33,135 nucleotides of DNA from Paenibacillus sp. DMB5 (GCF_001517085.1 NZ_LRAC01000160.1:1-33135), one strand, 5' to 3'. Numbered from the stretch's first letter, positions 16,454-25,101 are shown. Made by a program: numbers and translations. The notes: a model not told the origin generated them from the sequence alone.

Positions 16454-16588
16454 AGATTTAATGCCGACTGGCGAGAGCAGGGTCTAACCCTTGCGAACTA
16501 TTTAATCCCGTATGGGATAAGCGGATAAAACCGCAAAACTTTGGGTGTAAGCCCCCAACAAAAAAACTTCCTTCTAGGAAGTTTTTTT
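16454..16588 (+). ncRNA. Structured small RNA downstream of the PemK-like gene
   Basis: Between a consensus promoter and a strong terminator lies about 135 bases with no open frame but clear stems. These are GCAGGG/CCCTTGC (16477-16482 with 16488-16494), ATCCC-GTAT-GGGAT (16505-16518), GCGG-ATAAAA-CCGC (16521-16534) and TTGGG/CCCAA (16541-16545 with 16554-16558). It is more GC-rich than the DNA around it, as structured RNAs are in AT-rich genomes. No plus-strand gene follows, so it is not a leader. I do not match it to a known riboswitch, tRNA, tmRNA, 6S or SRP RNA. An RNA partner or antitoxin of the PemK-like protein is possible but only inferred. Confidence 0.72.
16560..16588. terminator. 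Terminator of the small RNA, usable in both directions
   Basis: Seven A residues, ACTTCCT-type stem, short loop and AGGAAGT followed by seven T residues form a symmetrical 13-base-pair hairpin. It ends the small RNA on the plus strand and could also end the RES-domain gene on the minus strand. Confidence 0.9.
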
Positions 16589-16653
16589 GCATTTACGTTA
16601 CTTGCTTTATCATCAGAAAAAATATGAATCCTATGTCAATTCCGACTAGACAT

Positions 16654-17937
16654 CTATTTAATTAAATTGAGCATTTCCGTAATGCTTTTTTCCCGATATC
16701 GATCATTTTCATAAGTTACTTTAACTCTATATTGTTCTACAATTCCTACAATATTTAAAATTGTTCTAAGTTTTTCATTTTCAAAAAGCGCATAGTTCGT
16801 GTATTTCAAATCAACACTCCCTACACCACTATACTTAACACCATCATACCCTACTTCTTCGCAACAAGAGCCAATAAAATTAGTAAATAGATATACTTGT
16901 TTCAATAAATTACTTTCTGAATTTGGAGTAGCTATAAATCCTTCAAATTTTTCAAAAGCATTATCCATATCAAATAATTTTAATTCGCTATTTACCTCAA
17001 AAGAGACGATGTCAATAATTTGCGTGTTAGTTGGGTGAAGTTCATATGCTAGTACTTCTTTCTGGTCACTACAATACAGAACTGATTTACCAATTGTATT
17101 ATATCTTCCGTGCGTTGCCTTACCCTGGGGTGGACTCCAAAATTCATGTTCTAAGTATGGTTTTTCATCCTGATGCCTTACTCTTCCTCTAAACAAAGAT
17201 TTGTTATTAGGTAAAACTACAAATTCTTTTGAAAAAAAACTTTGTTTGATAGCATCGTAAAGCTTTTTTCCAGATTCATTTGTAAGACCTAACATAGGTT
17301 GTTTTTTTAACAACTCTTTAAACTCTTCAAGCTCATAATCACTAATAGTGATTTCAAATTTTCTTGCGAATTGAATAATGTCCCATCCAAAAAAATCTTC
17401 CACTTCTTTTTCAAAATATATTTTGTCCCACATATCAAATCTATAATAGTTTTTGGGATCACCATAAAGATATCTAGGTGATCCATAACCACATTCCTGA
17501 CATACAAGCAATTTTGAAACCATATCAATTATATGTTCAGGAAGGTCATTATCTTCTAAATATGAAGCAATAAACGAACCATATCTATCTTCATTAATTA
17601 AATTATATGGCTCACCTTGATTTACGTTATAAATATGTTTTTCCAAAGTATATCCGGTACAATTTCCACAACAATATATCTCCTTTGAGATTTTAGAAGC
17701 AAGTGCTTCTGAGACGACTTGAACGAATCTGTCGTGCTCAGTAGAGTCTTTGAAATATAACTCTCCACCTAGCAAGCCTTTGTTACAACGCTTGCAAATA
17801 TGCTCAGTTAGCAAATTGTATCCCACAACATGAATTGGAGCTTGAGCTAACTCATCAATTTTTATCTTATACAGCCATAAAGGTTTAATCAGTTCCGTAC
17901 ATTCAAAACAAATAATTCCGTCATTCGGATGTTTCAT
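16654..17937 (-). CDS. RES-domain toxin-like protein with N-terminal zinc knuckles
   Basis: RES domains are ADP-ribosyltransferase-fold toxins; characterised ones degrade NAD+. The C-terminal part carries the RES signatures: SLFRGRVRH (arginine about 250), HGRYNTIGKSVLYCSD (277 onward) and the glutamate in LAYELHP (about 299). The N-terminal 170 residues have CxxC pairs in ICFEC, HICKRCNKG, CCGNC and VCQECG, likely zinc-binding, as seen in larger RES proteins that also carry a HEPN-like region. The ATG at 17970 has no ribosome site. The ATG at 17937 follows GGAAGGTGAT. Normal RES toxins are shorter and sit next to a Xre-type antitoxin. None is present here. Confidence 0.82.
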   Translation of the reverse strand: MKHPNDGIICFECTELIKPLWLYKIKIDELAQAPIHVVGYNLLTEHICKRCNKGLLGGELYFKDSTEHDRFVQVVSEALASKISKEIYCCGNCTGYTLEKHIYNVNQGEPYNLINEDRYGSFIASYLEDNDLPEHIIDMVSKLLVCQECGYGSPRYLYGDPKNYYRFDMWDKIYFEKEVEDFFGWDIIQFARKFEITISDYELEEFKELLKKQPMLGLTNESGKKLYDAIKQSFFSKEFVVLPNNKSLFRGRVRHQDEKPYLEHEFWSPPQGKATHGRYNTIGKSVLYCSDQKEVLAYELHPTNTQIIDIVSFEVNSELKLFDMDNAFEKFEGFIATPNSESNLLKQVYLFTNFIGSCCEEVGYDGVKYSGVGSVDLKYTNYALFENEKLRTILNIVGIVEQYRVKVTYENDRYREKSITEMLNLIK

Positions 17938-18036
17938 TTCATCACCTTCCACTCGGTATAAACCATACACGATTAAAACAAATACCTGTTCCTACGCCTA
18001 TAGCTCCTAAATTGGGTAGCCTTATCACGTGATGTG

Positions 18037-18231
18037 TCACACAATTTTAATTATTATGAATGGTAAACGAGTGACACAAGATTGAGCCTTATTCTTTTTT
18101 GATTTAAACCTGGGTAACTTTTCTTGACCTTCAAAAACACTCAAAGGCCTCACATAAATTACACGCTGACGACAGAAGTAAAATTCTATCCAATTATTTA
18201 ACCATCTAATTTCCGTCTTTATGAATAACAT
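18037..18231 (-). pseudogene. Fragment resembling the N-terminal part of an IS605-type TnpB
   Basis: The 64-codon frame contains WLNNWIEFYF and then GQEKLPRFKSKKNKAQSCVT, which resembles the TnpB pattern of a WLK region followed by PKFKSKKxxxQSYTT. No catalytic part of TnpB follows in any frame, so only a relic is left. The upstream stretch has a GTGTA-TTTT-TACAC hairpin (18277-18290), which could be part of an element end. Confidence 0.45.
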
Positions 18232-18450
18232 TTGTTAATGCTTTTGAACAAGTGGTGAGATAACTACATTAATTTCGTGTATTTTTACACATCTACCGGC
18301 GGTTTAAAAGCCATTTTCTAATCCTTGCATCCTGCTGGAAGACCTCTCTACAACCGCCCTAAGACCAACGGTACGAACAACGACAGTATGTTGAGCCAAC
18401 CTAGCTTTTAGGAGGAATGCAACCTGCAGCACAGGCCACTTTTTTTTAGC
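18232..18450. other. Non-coding stretch with paired segments
   Basis: No gene is seen. GGCGGTT (18298-18304) can pair with AACCGCC (18352-18358) around a 47-base loop that is more GC-rich than its surroundings. It may be the end of the decayed insertion element or a separate RNA. No promoter is evident. Confidence 0.35.
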
Positions 18451-18479
18451 AAAAAAAGAACCACCTTTTAGTAGTTCTT
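18451..18479 (-). terminator. Intrinsic terminator after the unknown 230-residue gene
   Basis: On the minus strand a ten-base stem (18479-18470 with 18465-18456, two G:U pairs, loop AAAA) leads into a seven-T tract ending at 18451. It lies about 170 bases past the stop at 18648. Confidence 0.8.
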
Positions 18480-18647
18480 ATTACAAATTCCTTACATCAT
18501 ACTTTTCAGACACTATCTCAATTTTCCATTGGATACTTTACGCAGCCGTATAATCGATTTGCTTTCTCTCCCAATCATCAGACTGGTTTACTTACATCGG
18601 AACCTCCTCATTATATCAACCTAAAGAGAGTGCAATGAGCTCATTTC

Positions 18648-19340
18648 TTAGCCTTGGGGAAGTTTATACTTCTTAATAATTGTTTCCTTTGATTCATTAT
18701 TAATTATGTAATCGTAAAATGCTAATTGAATTAAATACCGTCCAGCCTGAGTATGTCTACTATACCTTATATCTTCTGAAATCATAATATGTTTGAGCAG
18801 CGCATGAATTACGTATGCAGGCTTCAAATCTTTGGGATTTCCAAATAAGGGCATGGAATTAACAAGTATTTCTTCTTTGCTAAGAATGTTAACATTTCCC
18901 CAAGCATATTTGTTCACAATGTCTTCGACTTTAAAATCTGTAGAGACTGCAAGTCTTTCGCTTATTTCCTTAACAATAGGAAATTGATCCTTCCCATAAA
19001 GACTACTTGAATTTTTAATTGTATCAAAGAGGTCTGTAATTTTAGGGACCCATACTTTTAGTCGACCATTTTCGAAATACACAAGAGACACTCGCAAGGA
19101 ATCATTAACCCCTCTTGTAATTAAAAACCCCTCTTGTCTATCACGCAAACAAATAATTTCCTCTATAATTTCTTCCAATTTATTTTCAGTATTTTTATTA
19201 GGTACTTCTTCATTCTCATAAACATTAAAGTATTGACCGCCATAAATCAACACCGGTACAACTTTATTATTTTGTACTGCTAATTGAATATTTTTCTTAA
19301 TAATATCATTGAAATTCTGCAATTTACCTAAAATTAACAT
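18648..19340 (-). CDS. Hypothetical protein, 230 residues
   Basis: I do not recognise this protein. It is soluble and moderately charged, with no membrane segment, cysteine cluster or nucleotide-binding loop. The N-terminal third alternates strand and helix (KVVPVLIYGGQYFNVYEN), a glutamate-rich helix follows (NKLEEIIEEIICLRDRQEG), and the C-terminal third looks helical (YVIHALLKHIMISEDIRYSR, then AGRYLIQLAFYDYIINNES). GGAGGGG directly before the ATG at 19340 makes it a convincing gene, and it has its own terminator. It stands alone between insertion-element remnants. A role in the island's defence content is possible only by association. Confidence 0.75.
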   Translation of the reverse strand: MLILGKLQNFNDIIKKNIQLAVQNNKVVPVLIYGGQYFNVYENEEVPNKNTENKLEEIIEEIICLRDRQEGFLITRGVNDSLRVSLVYFENGRLKVWVPKITDLFDTIKNSSSLYGKDQFPIVKEISERLAVSTDFKVEDIVNKYAWGNVNILSKEEILVNSMPLFGNPKDLKPAYVIHALLKHIMISEDIRYSRHTQAGRYLIQLAFYDYIINNESKETIIKKYKLPQG

Positions 19341-19575
19341 AGTTCCCCTCCTAATATATGAACTATTTAGAACTACTGCATGCTCCCTCTAGAACAACAT
19401 CACCTTTTTAACAATATATATGGTAACATCAAAAGTTTAAATCATCTAAATCACATTTGAGGGGTGATAGGTAGATATTACTCATGAGTCTCATGAATTT
19501 CTGATAATGAATCTTGTTTATCAATATTAGAAAGAAGGTTTAAGTGAGAAAATTCCGCCACTTTTCTATGAATAG

Positions 19576-19826
19576 GCATCACTATATGAAGAAGTCAAAG
19601 GGATAAAAATAAAACCCTGGATGAGCTTAAGGCAACGAAGTTTACCACATGAGATGCATTCAAACGAAAGTCCTTTAAATTATCTCTTCGGTAATTTGAG
19701 AAAGCTGTAAAGGAATTTTGTAATATGTTTAAAAGCATTCAGAAAATCAAACTCAAAGGAAAACAGATATTAAATCTAATTTCGTACTTAACTACATCGA
19801 AAATTGAAAGGAATGAGGTCTTCTAA
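19576..19826 (+). pseudogene. Decayed 3' end of an IS3-family (IS150-like) transposase
   Basis: Two overlapping frames together resemble the end of an IS150-type OrfB. The first (19576-19711) has IKPWMSLRQRS and ESPLNYLFGNLRKL, comparable to the CYDNAxxESFFGxLK block. The second (19695-19826) reads FEKAVKEFCNMF and then IKLKGKQ, comparable to FEKAVxEYIxYYNxxRIKLKLKG. Frames are broken and no start or inverted end is visible, so it is a relic. The identification is by eye and moderate. Confidence 0.42.
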
Positions 19827-19840
19827 GAATAATAAATTAA

Positions 19841-19873
19841 AATCCTATCTCACATTTTTTGAGAGATAGGATT
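19841..19873. terminator. Hairpin terminator downstream of the hsd/recombinase transcript
   Basis: An 11-base stem AATCCTATCTC/GAGATAGGATT closes an 11-base loop. On the minus strand it is followed by TTTTAATTTATT. No terminator lies between the recombinase gene and the silent hsdS, so a minus-strand transcript could run antisense through the cassette and end here. Confidence 0.6.
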
Positions 19874-19895
19874 AATTTCAATCCAAATCTTAGAG

Positions 19896-19986
19896 TTGTA
19901 TGTATCGATACAAAGTTGTATGATTCGATACAAAACCAAATTTTGTGAGTGTATGACATCATATACATTTGTATGATTCGATATAA
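19896..19986. repeat. Cluster of 18-bp dyads (TTGTAT-N6-ATACAA)
   Basis: TTGTATGTATCGATACAA lies at 19896-19913, TTGTATGATTCGATACAA at 19916-19933 and TTGTATGATTCGATATAA at 19969-19986. A related dyad with wider spacing lies at 19950-19967. Each is an inverted repeat with six-base arms and a six-base centre, and the first two start 20 bases apart. Similar copies occur at 31512-31529, 32778-32795 and 32798-32815. This looks like an operator array for a dimeric DNA-binding protein. Confidence 0.75.
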
Positions 19987-20119
19987 TTTTTATCACTCTT
20001 TACGTCATAATAAAACCAATACTACACGAAGTGTAGAAGCTCACACTACACTTAAAAATCCCAAATGTTGAATGGATGAATTTATCTCCTGACCTTTTAA
20101 ACATTTAAACATTCCTAGC

Positions 20120-20139
20120 CTAACGCTTGGGAGCAGCGA
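20120..20139 (+). repeat. 5' inversion repeat, copy in silent hsdS
   Basis: CTAACGCTTGGGAGCAGCGA, identical in inverted orientation to 23439-23458. It sits exactly where the silent cassette's open frame begins (NAWEQR codons), the expected crossover point for exchange of the first recognition domain. Confidence 0.9.
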
Positions 20140-20606
20140 AAGCTGGGGGATTTATTCACTGAGAGAAACGAACGAGGAAATGATTCGTTACAAATCCTTT
20201 CCGTCTCTATTCATCATGGTGCTTCAAATGAAGAATTGGACAGTAATGCTATAGGAAAAAAAGTACGTAGAAGTGAAGATAAGTCTCTCTATAAACATGT
20301 CTATTTTGGTGATCTTGTTCTTAACATGATGCGTGCGTGGCAAGGTGCAATTGGCGTGGTAAAGTCAGAAGGAATGGTAAGTCCAGCATATATAACTGCA
20401 ATTCCCACTTCACAGCTTTATCCTCTATTCATGGATTATTGTCTGCGACGAGATGAAGCGATTAGTCAGATGAATCATCTTTCTTATGGAATTACCGACT
20501 TCAGAAAAAGACTATATTGGGACTCGTTTATTAATATTTCATGTCATATACCTTCAATATATGAGCAAGAAAAAATTACAGACTTCTTCTCACAATTAGA
20601 CGACAT

Positions 20607-20702
20607 TATCACTCTGCATAAGCGTAAGTTGGATGGGCTGCGTAAATTGAAAGAAGGTTACTTGCAACAAATGTTTCCGCAAGCCAATGAGCGTGTTCCG
20701 CG
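20607..20702 (+). repeat. Central inversion repeat, copy in silent hsdS
   Basis: 96 bases match 22873-22968 in inverted orientation with five differences by my count. Two blocks of 33 bases are identical. It encodes the central conserved helix between the two recognition domains. Confidence 0.9.
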
Positions 20703-21283
20703 CGTTAGGTTCGAAGGGTTTAGCGGGGAGTGGAAAGAGCGGAAATTGGGTGATGTTGCGGAGATTGTTCGTGGAGCTTCGCCAAGACCAATTGATGACC
20801 CTAAATGGTTTGACAACAATTCTGATGTAGGTTGGCTTCGTATTTCTGATGTTACGGCTCAGGGCGGTCGTATTTATTATCTTGAACAAAGAATATCCAT
20901 TGAAGGACAAGCCAAGACGAGAGTACTTACAGAGCCGCATCTTTTACTCAGTATTGCGGCGACAGTAGGAAAGCCTGTTATCAATTATGTAAAAACAGGT
21001 GTACATGATGGATTTTTAGTTTTCAAGAATCCTATATTTGAACAAGAATTTATGTTTCAATGGCTTGAAATGTTTCGGTTACAATGGCAGAATTATGGGC
21101 AGCCAGGAAGCCAAGTTAATCTGAATTCTGATTTAGTTAAATCTCAATTAATATTGCTACCTTCAGAAATAGAACAAGTCATCATTGGTAAATTTTTTCG
21201 AAATATTGATGAGCAAATCACCGCCCAAGCCGGAAAGTTAGAACTGCTAAGAAAGCTAAAGGCGGCGTATTTGCAAAAGATGT

Positions 21284-22210
21284 TTATATGAGTGCGGATA
21301 AATGCCGTACGATTTTATCGTTATCTTGATTCTCTAACTCTTTAATGATGTGCAAATATGTTTCCTGCGTAGTGGTTACGCTGGAATGTCCCAACCTTTT
21401 GGCTATACTGGCAATGGATACTCCCGCAAAAATCAAAAGAGAGGCATGAGTATGTCTGAGGCTGTGCAAAGAAATCACGGGTACACCCGCCTTTTTGCAC
21501 AGCTTTTTTAAGTGACTATTAACCGTAGAATTGAAAACTCTTTCTTTTGCGAAAATTGGTTCGTCTATGGGTAGACCCTTGGTAAGTTCGAAAAACTGTT
21601 GACAAAGTTGCAAATCAATGGATAGTCCTCGTTTCGAGGAAATGTTTTTGGTTTCCCCGAATCCTCCGTCAGCATTTTTGTAATTCCATGTCTTTGTGAT
21701 TATTATTTTTTGCCGGACAAAATCAAAATCACCTGGGGTAAGTGCCAGTGCCTCAGAAAATCTTAAACCGGTCTTTGAGATAAGCAAAATAAACCAATCC
21801 CAATTTGGTTTATCTGATAAGGAGAGATTTTTAAGCAATGCTTGAAGTTCAAACTGACTCAAAAACTTACTTTTCTTAGCAACAGGCGGTTTACCCTTTA
21901 TGATAGTCTTGCGGGTTGGGTCTGATGTGAGAAGACCCTCGTCAACGGCATCCAATATAACGCTTTTCAAATGGTTATGGAAGTCCATAGTGGTCTGTTT
22001 CTCGTGGGTCCGGGCATACTCATTGATAAGTTTTTGGTAAACTCGCTTATCAAGCTCGCAGATTTTCAGGTTTGGAGCGAGTTCGCTAAGTCGCCGCGAT
22101 GTCATCAAGTATTTTTTATAGGTTATGGGGCGTACTGCACCAAGTTTGTACACCTCAATCCATTCGGTAAAATATTTGTGGAAAACCGGAGTTTCATTTT
22201 TGTTCTGCAT
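21284..22210 (-). CDS. Tyrosine recombinase, probable hsdS invertase
   Basis: The 308-residue protein has an N-terminal SAM-like core-binding domain (FTEWIEVYKLGAVRPITYKKY) and the catalytic residues of the integrase family: arginine 150 in TGLRFSEAL, histidine 249 and arginine 252 in HSLRHTHASLL, histidine 275 in LGHSS and tyrosine 285 in ETYLHI. AGGAGG nine bases before the ATG supports the start. It lies between the expressed and silent hsdS genes, like the recombinases of phase-variable type I systems in streptococci and other Firmicutes, so its job is probably inversion rather than island integration. It lies inside the segment it would flip. Confidence 0.92.
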   Translation of the reverse strand: MQNKNETPVFHKYFTEWIEVYKLGAVRPITYKKYLMTSRRLSELAPNLKICELDKRVYQKLINEYARTHEKQTTMDFHNHLKSVILDAVDEGLLTSDPTRKTIIKGKPPVAKKSKFLSQFELQALLKNLSLSDKPNWDWFILLISKTGLRFSEALALTPGDFDFVRQKIIITKTWNYKNADGGFGETKNISSKRGLSIDLQLCQQFFELTKGLPIDEPIFAKERVFNSTVNSHLKKLCKKAGVPVISLHSLRHTHASLLIFAGVSIASIAKRLGHSSVTTTQETYLHIIKELENQDNDKIVRHLSALI

Positions 22211-22277
22211 ACTAAAAGTCCTCCTACATAATTTGATGGTAACTGCACCATTCCATTATGCAAGAGGACTCCAATCG

Positions 22278-23510
22278 CTATATGAACATTTTTTTTAGAT
22301 AAGCAGTTTTTAGTTGTTGAAGCTGTTCGAGCTTTGCTGCTTGGACGGTTATTTGTTCATCAAGACTGCAAAAAAAGTTACCGATGACGGTTTGTTCCGC
22401 AATGCTTGGAAATGGAATAGGCATCTCCTCAAAAACGCTGTCTTTTATGTTGAATCTGTCTGAACGTACCCCATTATCACCATTCGTCTTCATGAACTCA
22501 TGCCAGTAAATACTTTCAAAATATTTTTCGATATAAATACATTCGCCCTCAGTTACTCGAAAAACATAGTACAATGGAGACATCACCCCTGTTCGTTCAA
22601 GAGTATTTCTCTTAATTGGGCCAACAGGAGCAAAATTTGAAATTCTTGGATTGTATACAAAATCGTCGGGACGCACTATAAAGTAACCATCTAAATTTTT
22701 TGAGTTGGAAATATCCTTATCAAAAAAATCTCTTTGGCTGATTATACCGTGTTCTGCAGAATTAGTGAAAGTTTCGGTAAATTGATTATTCTTGTTTTTT
22801 TCTGAAACCTTTAGTGATATATCTCCTAATCTTCGCTCTTCCCACTCTCCGGTAAACCCACCGAATCTAATTCGCGGAACACGCTCATTGGCTTGCGGAA
22901 ACATTAGTTGCAGATAACCTTTTTTCAATTTACGTAGCCCATCCAACTTACGCTTATGCAGAGTGATAGCATCATCAAGGGTACGGAAAAAATTGCCGAT
23001 GGCAGTTTGTTCGGGGACACTTGGAATGAGACTCTTTATTTGTACAAAAGTCGAATAATGCACTCGTTGCTTTTCAAGCAGTCCGCCAGTAGCATGGAGT
23101 TTATAAAGTTTAATTGCTATTGGAGACTTAAGCCATACAGCAAAATAACCACTATCATATGATTCGTTTGTTTTCATTGTTATATAATATCCTGACACTG
23201 CAACTTCTTTACCTGTTAAATTTAAGTCTATTGCGCCTAAAGTCATATTCATCGGATTATAAATGAAGTCCCCAGGCAAAACCAGTTTAAAAGCATCTTC
23301 TTTTTTTACGAGAAATTCTCGATTATAGCGTTCTGTTTTGGGCGTAAGACCATTTTCAACAGTTAGACTCCACAACTCAACATTTTCTTCCTTGGGGTTC
23401 ACACACTTGGATGTCTGACTAAATGCTTCTCCTAACTCTCGCTGCTCCCAAGCGTTAGTGAAACCTTTAAATCGGATTTCCGGTATTAATGTCTGTTTAT
23501 TTTCCGTCAT
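22278..23510 (-). CDS. hsdS: HsdS, type I restriction-modification specificity subunit (expressed copy)
   Basis: HsdS sets the DNA target of both methylation and cleavage. The 410-residue protein has a short fixed N terminus (MTENKQTLIPEIRFKGFTNAWEQ), a first recognition domain (about 25-170), the central conserved helix HKRKLDGLRKLKKGYLQLMF (about 180-200), a second recognition domain (about 220-375) and the C-terminal helix DEQITVQAAKLEQLQQLKTAYL. The start at 23510 overlaps the end of hsdM by 14 bases and follows GAGGTGATGG. An ATG at 23519 and other in-frame starts further up are less well placed. Only this copy has a start codon and is co-transcribed with hsdM. Confidence 0.96.
   Translation of the reverse strand: MTENKQTLIPEIRFKGFTNAWEQRELGEAFSQTSKCVNPKEENVELWSLTVENGLTPKTERYNREFLVKKEDAFKLVLPGDFIYNPMNMTLGAIDLNLTGKEVAVSGYYITMKTNESYDSGYFAVWLKSPIAIKLYKLHATGGLLEKQRVHYSTFVQIKSLIPSVPEQTAIGNFFRTLDDAITLHKRKLDGLRKLKKGYLQLMFPQANERVPRIRFGGFTGEWEERRLGDISLKVSEKNKNNQFTETFTNSAEHGIISQRDFFDKDISNSKNLDGYFIVRPDDFVYNPRISNFAPVGPIKRNTLERTGVMSPLYYVFRVTEGECIYIEKYFESIYWHEFMKTNGDNGVRSDRFNIKDSVFEEMPIPFPSIAEQTVIGNFFCSLDEQITVQAAKLEQLQQLKTAYLKKMFI
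22873..22968 (-). repeat. Central inversion repeat, copy in expressed hsdS
   Basis: Inverted partner of 20607-20702, about 91 of 96 bases identical, lying between the two recognition domains of the expressed gene. Confidence 0.9.
23439..23458 (-). repeat. 5' inversion repeat, copy in expressed hsdS
   Basis: Exact inverted partner of 20120-20139. Everything upstream of it in hsdS (start codon and about 18 codons) would stay fixed while the rest is exchanged. Confidence 0.9.
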
Positions 23511-25101
23511 GATTACCATCACCTCGCACAAAAATCCGCTTTGTAGCTTCGATTAGTTCTCTAGTTTCGTTAGTCAAAGCAAGCTCATCAAGCAAAGTCA
23601 TAAAGTCCGACTCTTTCTGTTTTATTTGCAAATTTAATTCCGACATCTCACGACTGAGTGCTACAATATCGATTTGTTCTTCTTCCTCGAAGGTATCTAC
23701 ATAACGAGGAATATTGAGGTTGTAGTCATTCGATACTATCTCATCAAAACTTGCCAAATATGCGTACTTCACACTACTTTCACGTTTTTTATAGGTATCA
23801 ACAATTTTCAAAATATCTTGCTGACGTAAAGTATTTTGATTCTTCTGTTTTTCATAATCGTTAGAAGCATCAATGAAAAGCACATCACGACTTGCGCGAT
23901 TTTTCTTTAATATAAGCACAACCGTCGGTATACTTGTTCCATAGAAAATGTTAGCTGGCAATCCAATTACAGCTTCTATTGCGCCCATTTCTAGAAGCAC
24001 TTTGCGGATGACACCCTCAGCAGCACCACGAAATAGAACACCATGTGGCAGTACAATTCCCATCGTACCACTGTCTTTTAGGTGGTAGTATCCATGTAGC
24101 AGAAAAGCAAAGTCGGCCTTAGATTTTGGGGCAAGTTTGCCATAACGTTCAAAGCGTGAGTCGCTCAAAAACTTGTCGGAAGCACTCCAATTCGCAGAGT
24201 ATGGAGGATTCATAACAACAGCGTTAAAAAGGAACGGCTCATCTGTCGGCCAGTCTGAATCTAAAGTATCGCCATTATTAAGCCTCATCTGCTCTCGGTC
24301 AACATTATGAAGAATCAAGTTCATTCGAGCAAGATTGTAAGTGGTGGTATTTAGCTCTTGTCCGTGAAAATACACCTTTTCGGGATTGTTAAGAAACTGA
24401 CGGATATTCAACATCAGCGAACCCGAACCCATAGCGGGGTCGTAAATATGGAATGGTGCTAGTTTCTCTTGCCCAATACTAACAATCTCAGAAATAATTT
24501 TTGAAACAGCCTGTGGGGTGTAGAACTCCCCGGCTTTCTTACCTGCCCCTGCGGCAAATTGGGAAATCAGGTATTCATAAGCGTCGCCAATAACATCACC
24601 TTCATGACCAAACAAGTCTATTTCATCTAAAGTTTTTATTACTTCCATAATGGTTGTGCTTTTTTGCTGTGCATGTGATCCAAGCTTCGTAGAGTTTAGA
24701 TCAACATCATCGAACAAGCTGTCAAAATTCTCGCCTTGACGAGAAAGTTCTATAAAGGCAGTCTGTAAATCGTCTATTTGAAATTCATATTGTGATGCTT
24801 TATTAGAGAGCATGAAAAACAGAAATTGTGGCTCTATGAAATATCCAAGTTTACGCAGCATAGTGTTCTTTAGCTCTTCAGCATCATCGTTATACCAATC
24901 TGTAAACTCGACAAATTGCATTTCACGGGAGGGGTATTCTTCTGGTTTTCCGTTTGCTTCTTCGTACACTGCGCGTAACTCTAAATCGGAAAGATACTTA
25001 TAAAAAACAAGACCAAGTAAATAGTTTTTATATTCGCTTGCATCCATTTTCCCTCTAAGTATATCGGCGCTCGCCCATAGTTGTTGCTCTAAACGACTCA
25101 T
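23497..25101 (-). CDS. hsdM: HsdM, type I DNA adenine methyltransferase subunit
   Basis: HsdM transfers a methyl group from S-adenosylmethionine to adenine in the site chosen by HsdS. The 534-residue protein has the N-terminal HsdM domain (LWASADILRGKMDASEYKNY), the SAM-binding motif YDPAMGSGSLML (about 220-231), GEFYTPQAV before it, and the catalytic NPPY (298-301). AGGAAGGATG seven bases before the ATG marks the start. It is 59 bases after the zinc/DUF4145-like gene and overlaps hsdS, so the three are probably one transcript. Confidence 0.97.
   Translation of the reverse strand: MSRLEQQLWASADILRGKMDASEYKNYLLGLVFYKYLSDLELRAVYEEANGKPEEYPSREMQFVEFTDWYNDDAEELKNTMLRKLGYFIEPQFLFFMLSNKASQYEFQIDDLQTAFIELSRQGENFDSLFDDVDLNSTKLGSHAQQKSTTIMEVIKTLDEIDLFGHEGDVIGDAYEYLISQFAAGAGKKAGEFYTPQAVSKIISEIVSIGQEKLAPFHIYDPAMGSGSLMLNIRQFLNNPEKVYFHGQELNTTTYNLARMNLILHNVDREQMRLNNGDTLDSDWPTDEPFLFNAVVMNPPYSANWSASDKFLSDSRFERYGKLAPKSKADFAFLLHGYYHLKDSGTMGIVLPHGVLFRGAAEGVIRKVLLEMGAIEAVIGLPANIFYGTSIPTVVLILKKNRASRDVLFIDASNDYEKQKNQNTLRQQDILKIVDTYKKRESSVKYAYLASFDEIVSNDYNLNIPRYVDTFEEEEQIDIVALSREMSELNLQIKQKESDFMTLLDELALTNETRELIEATKRIFVRGDGNHDGK

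Larger units (their letters stand above)
20119..21291 (+). pseudogene. hsdS: Silent hsdS cassette (type I specificity subunit without a start)
   Basis: The frame is open for 390 codons from 20119, directly after a TAG at 20116-20118, and has no start codon or ribosome site at its head. It begins PNAWEQRKLGDLF and has two recognition domains, a central conserved helix (HKRKLDGLRKLKEGYLQQMF, about 20614-20675) and the C-terminal repeat (DEQITAQAGKLELLRKLKAAYL). The recognition domains differ from those of the expressed copy, but the 5' edge and centre match it as inverted repeats. It is therefore a store of alternative domains rather than a dead gene. Its 3' end overlaps the recombinase gene tail to tail by eight bases. 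Confidence 0.92.
20120..23458. other. Invertible hsdS segment
   Basis: The outer 20-bp repeats and the central 96-bp repeats are in inverted orientation around a tyrosine recombinase gene. Inversion at the outer pair would put the silent copy behind the expressed start codon. Inversion at the central pair would exchange only the second recognition domain and the C terminus. Used in turn, they give four HsdS combinations. This is inferred from structure and from known phase-variable type I loci. Confidence 0.85.

Noticed and set aside
21284..22210. The tyrosine recombinase as the integrase of the island
   Set aside because: It lies between two inverted hsdS genes, far from the visible island end, the hallmark of an hsdS invertase. 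No attachment-site pair can be shown.
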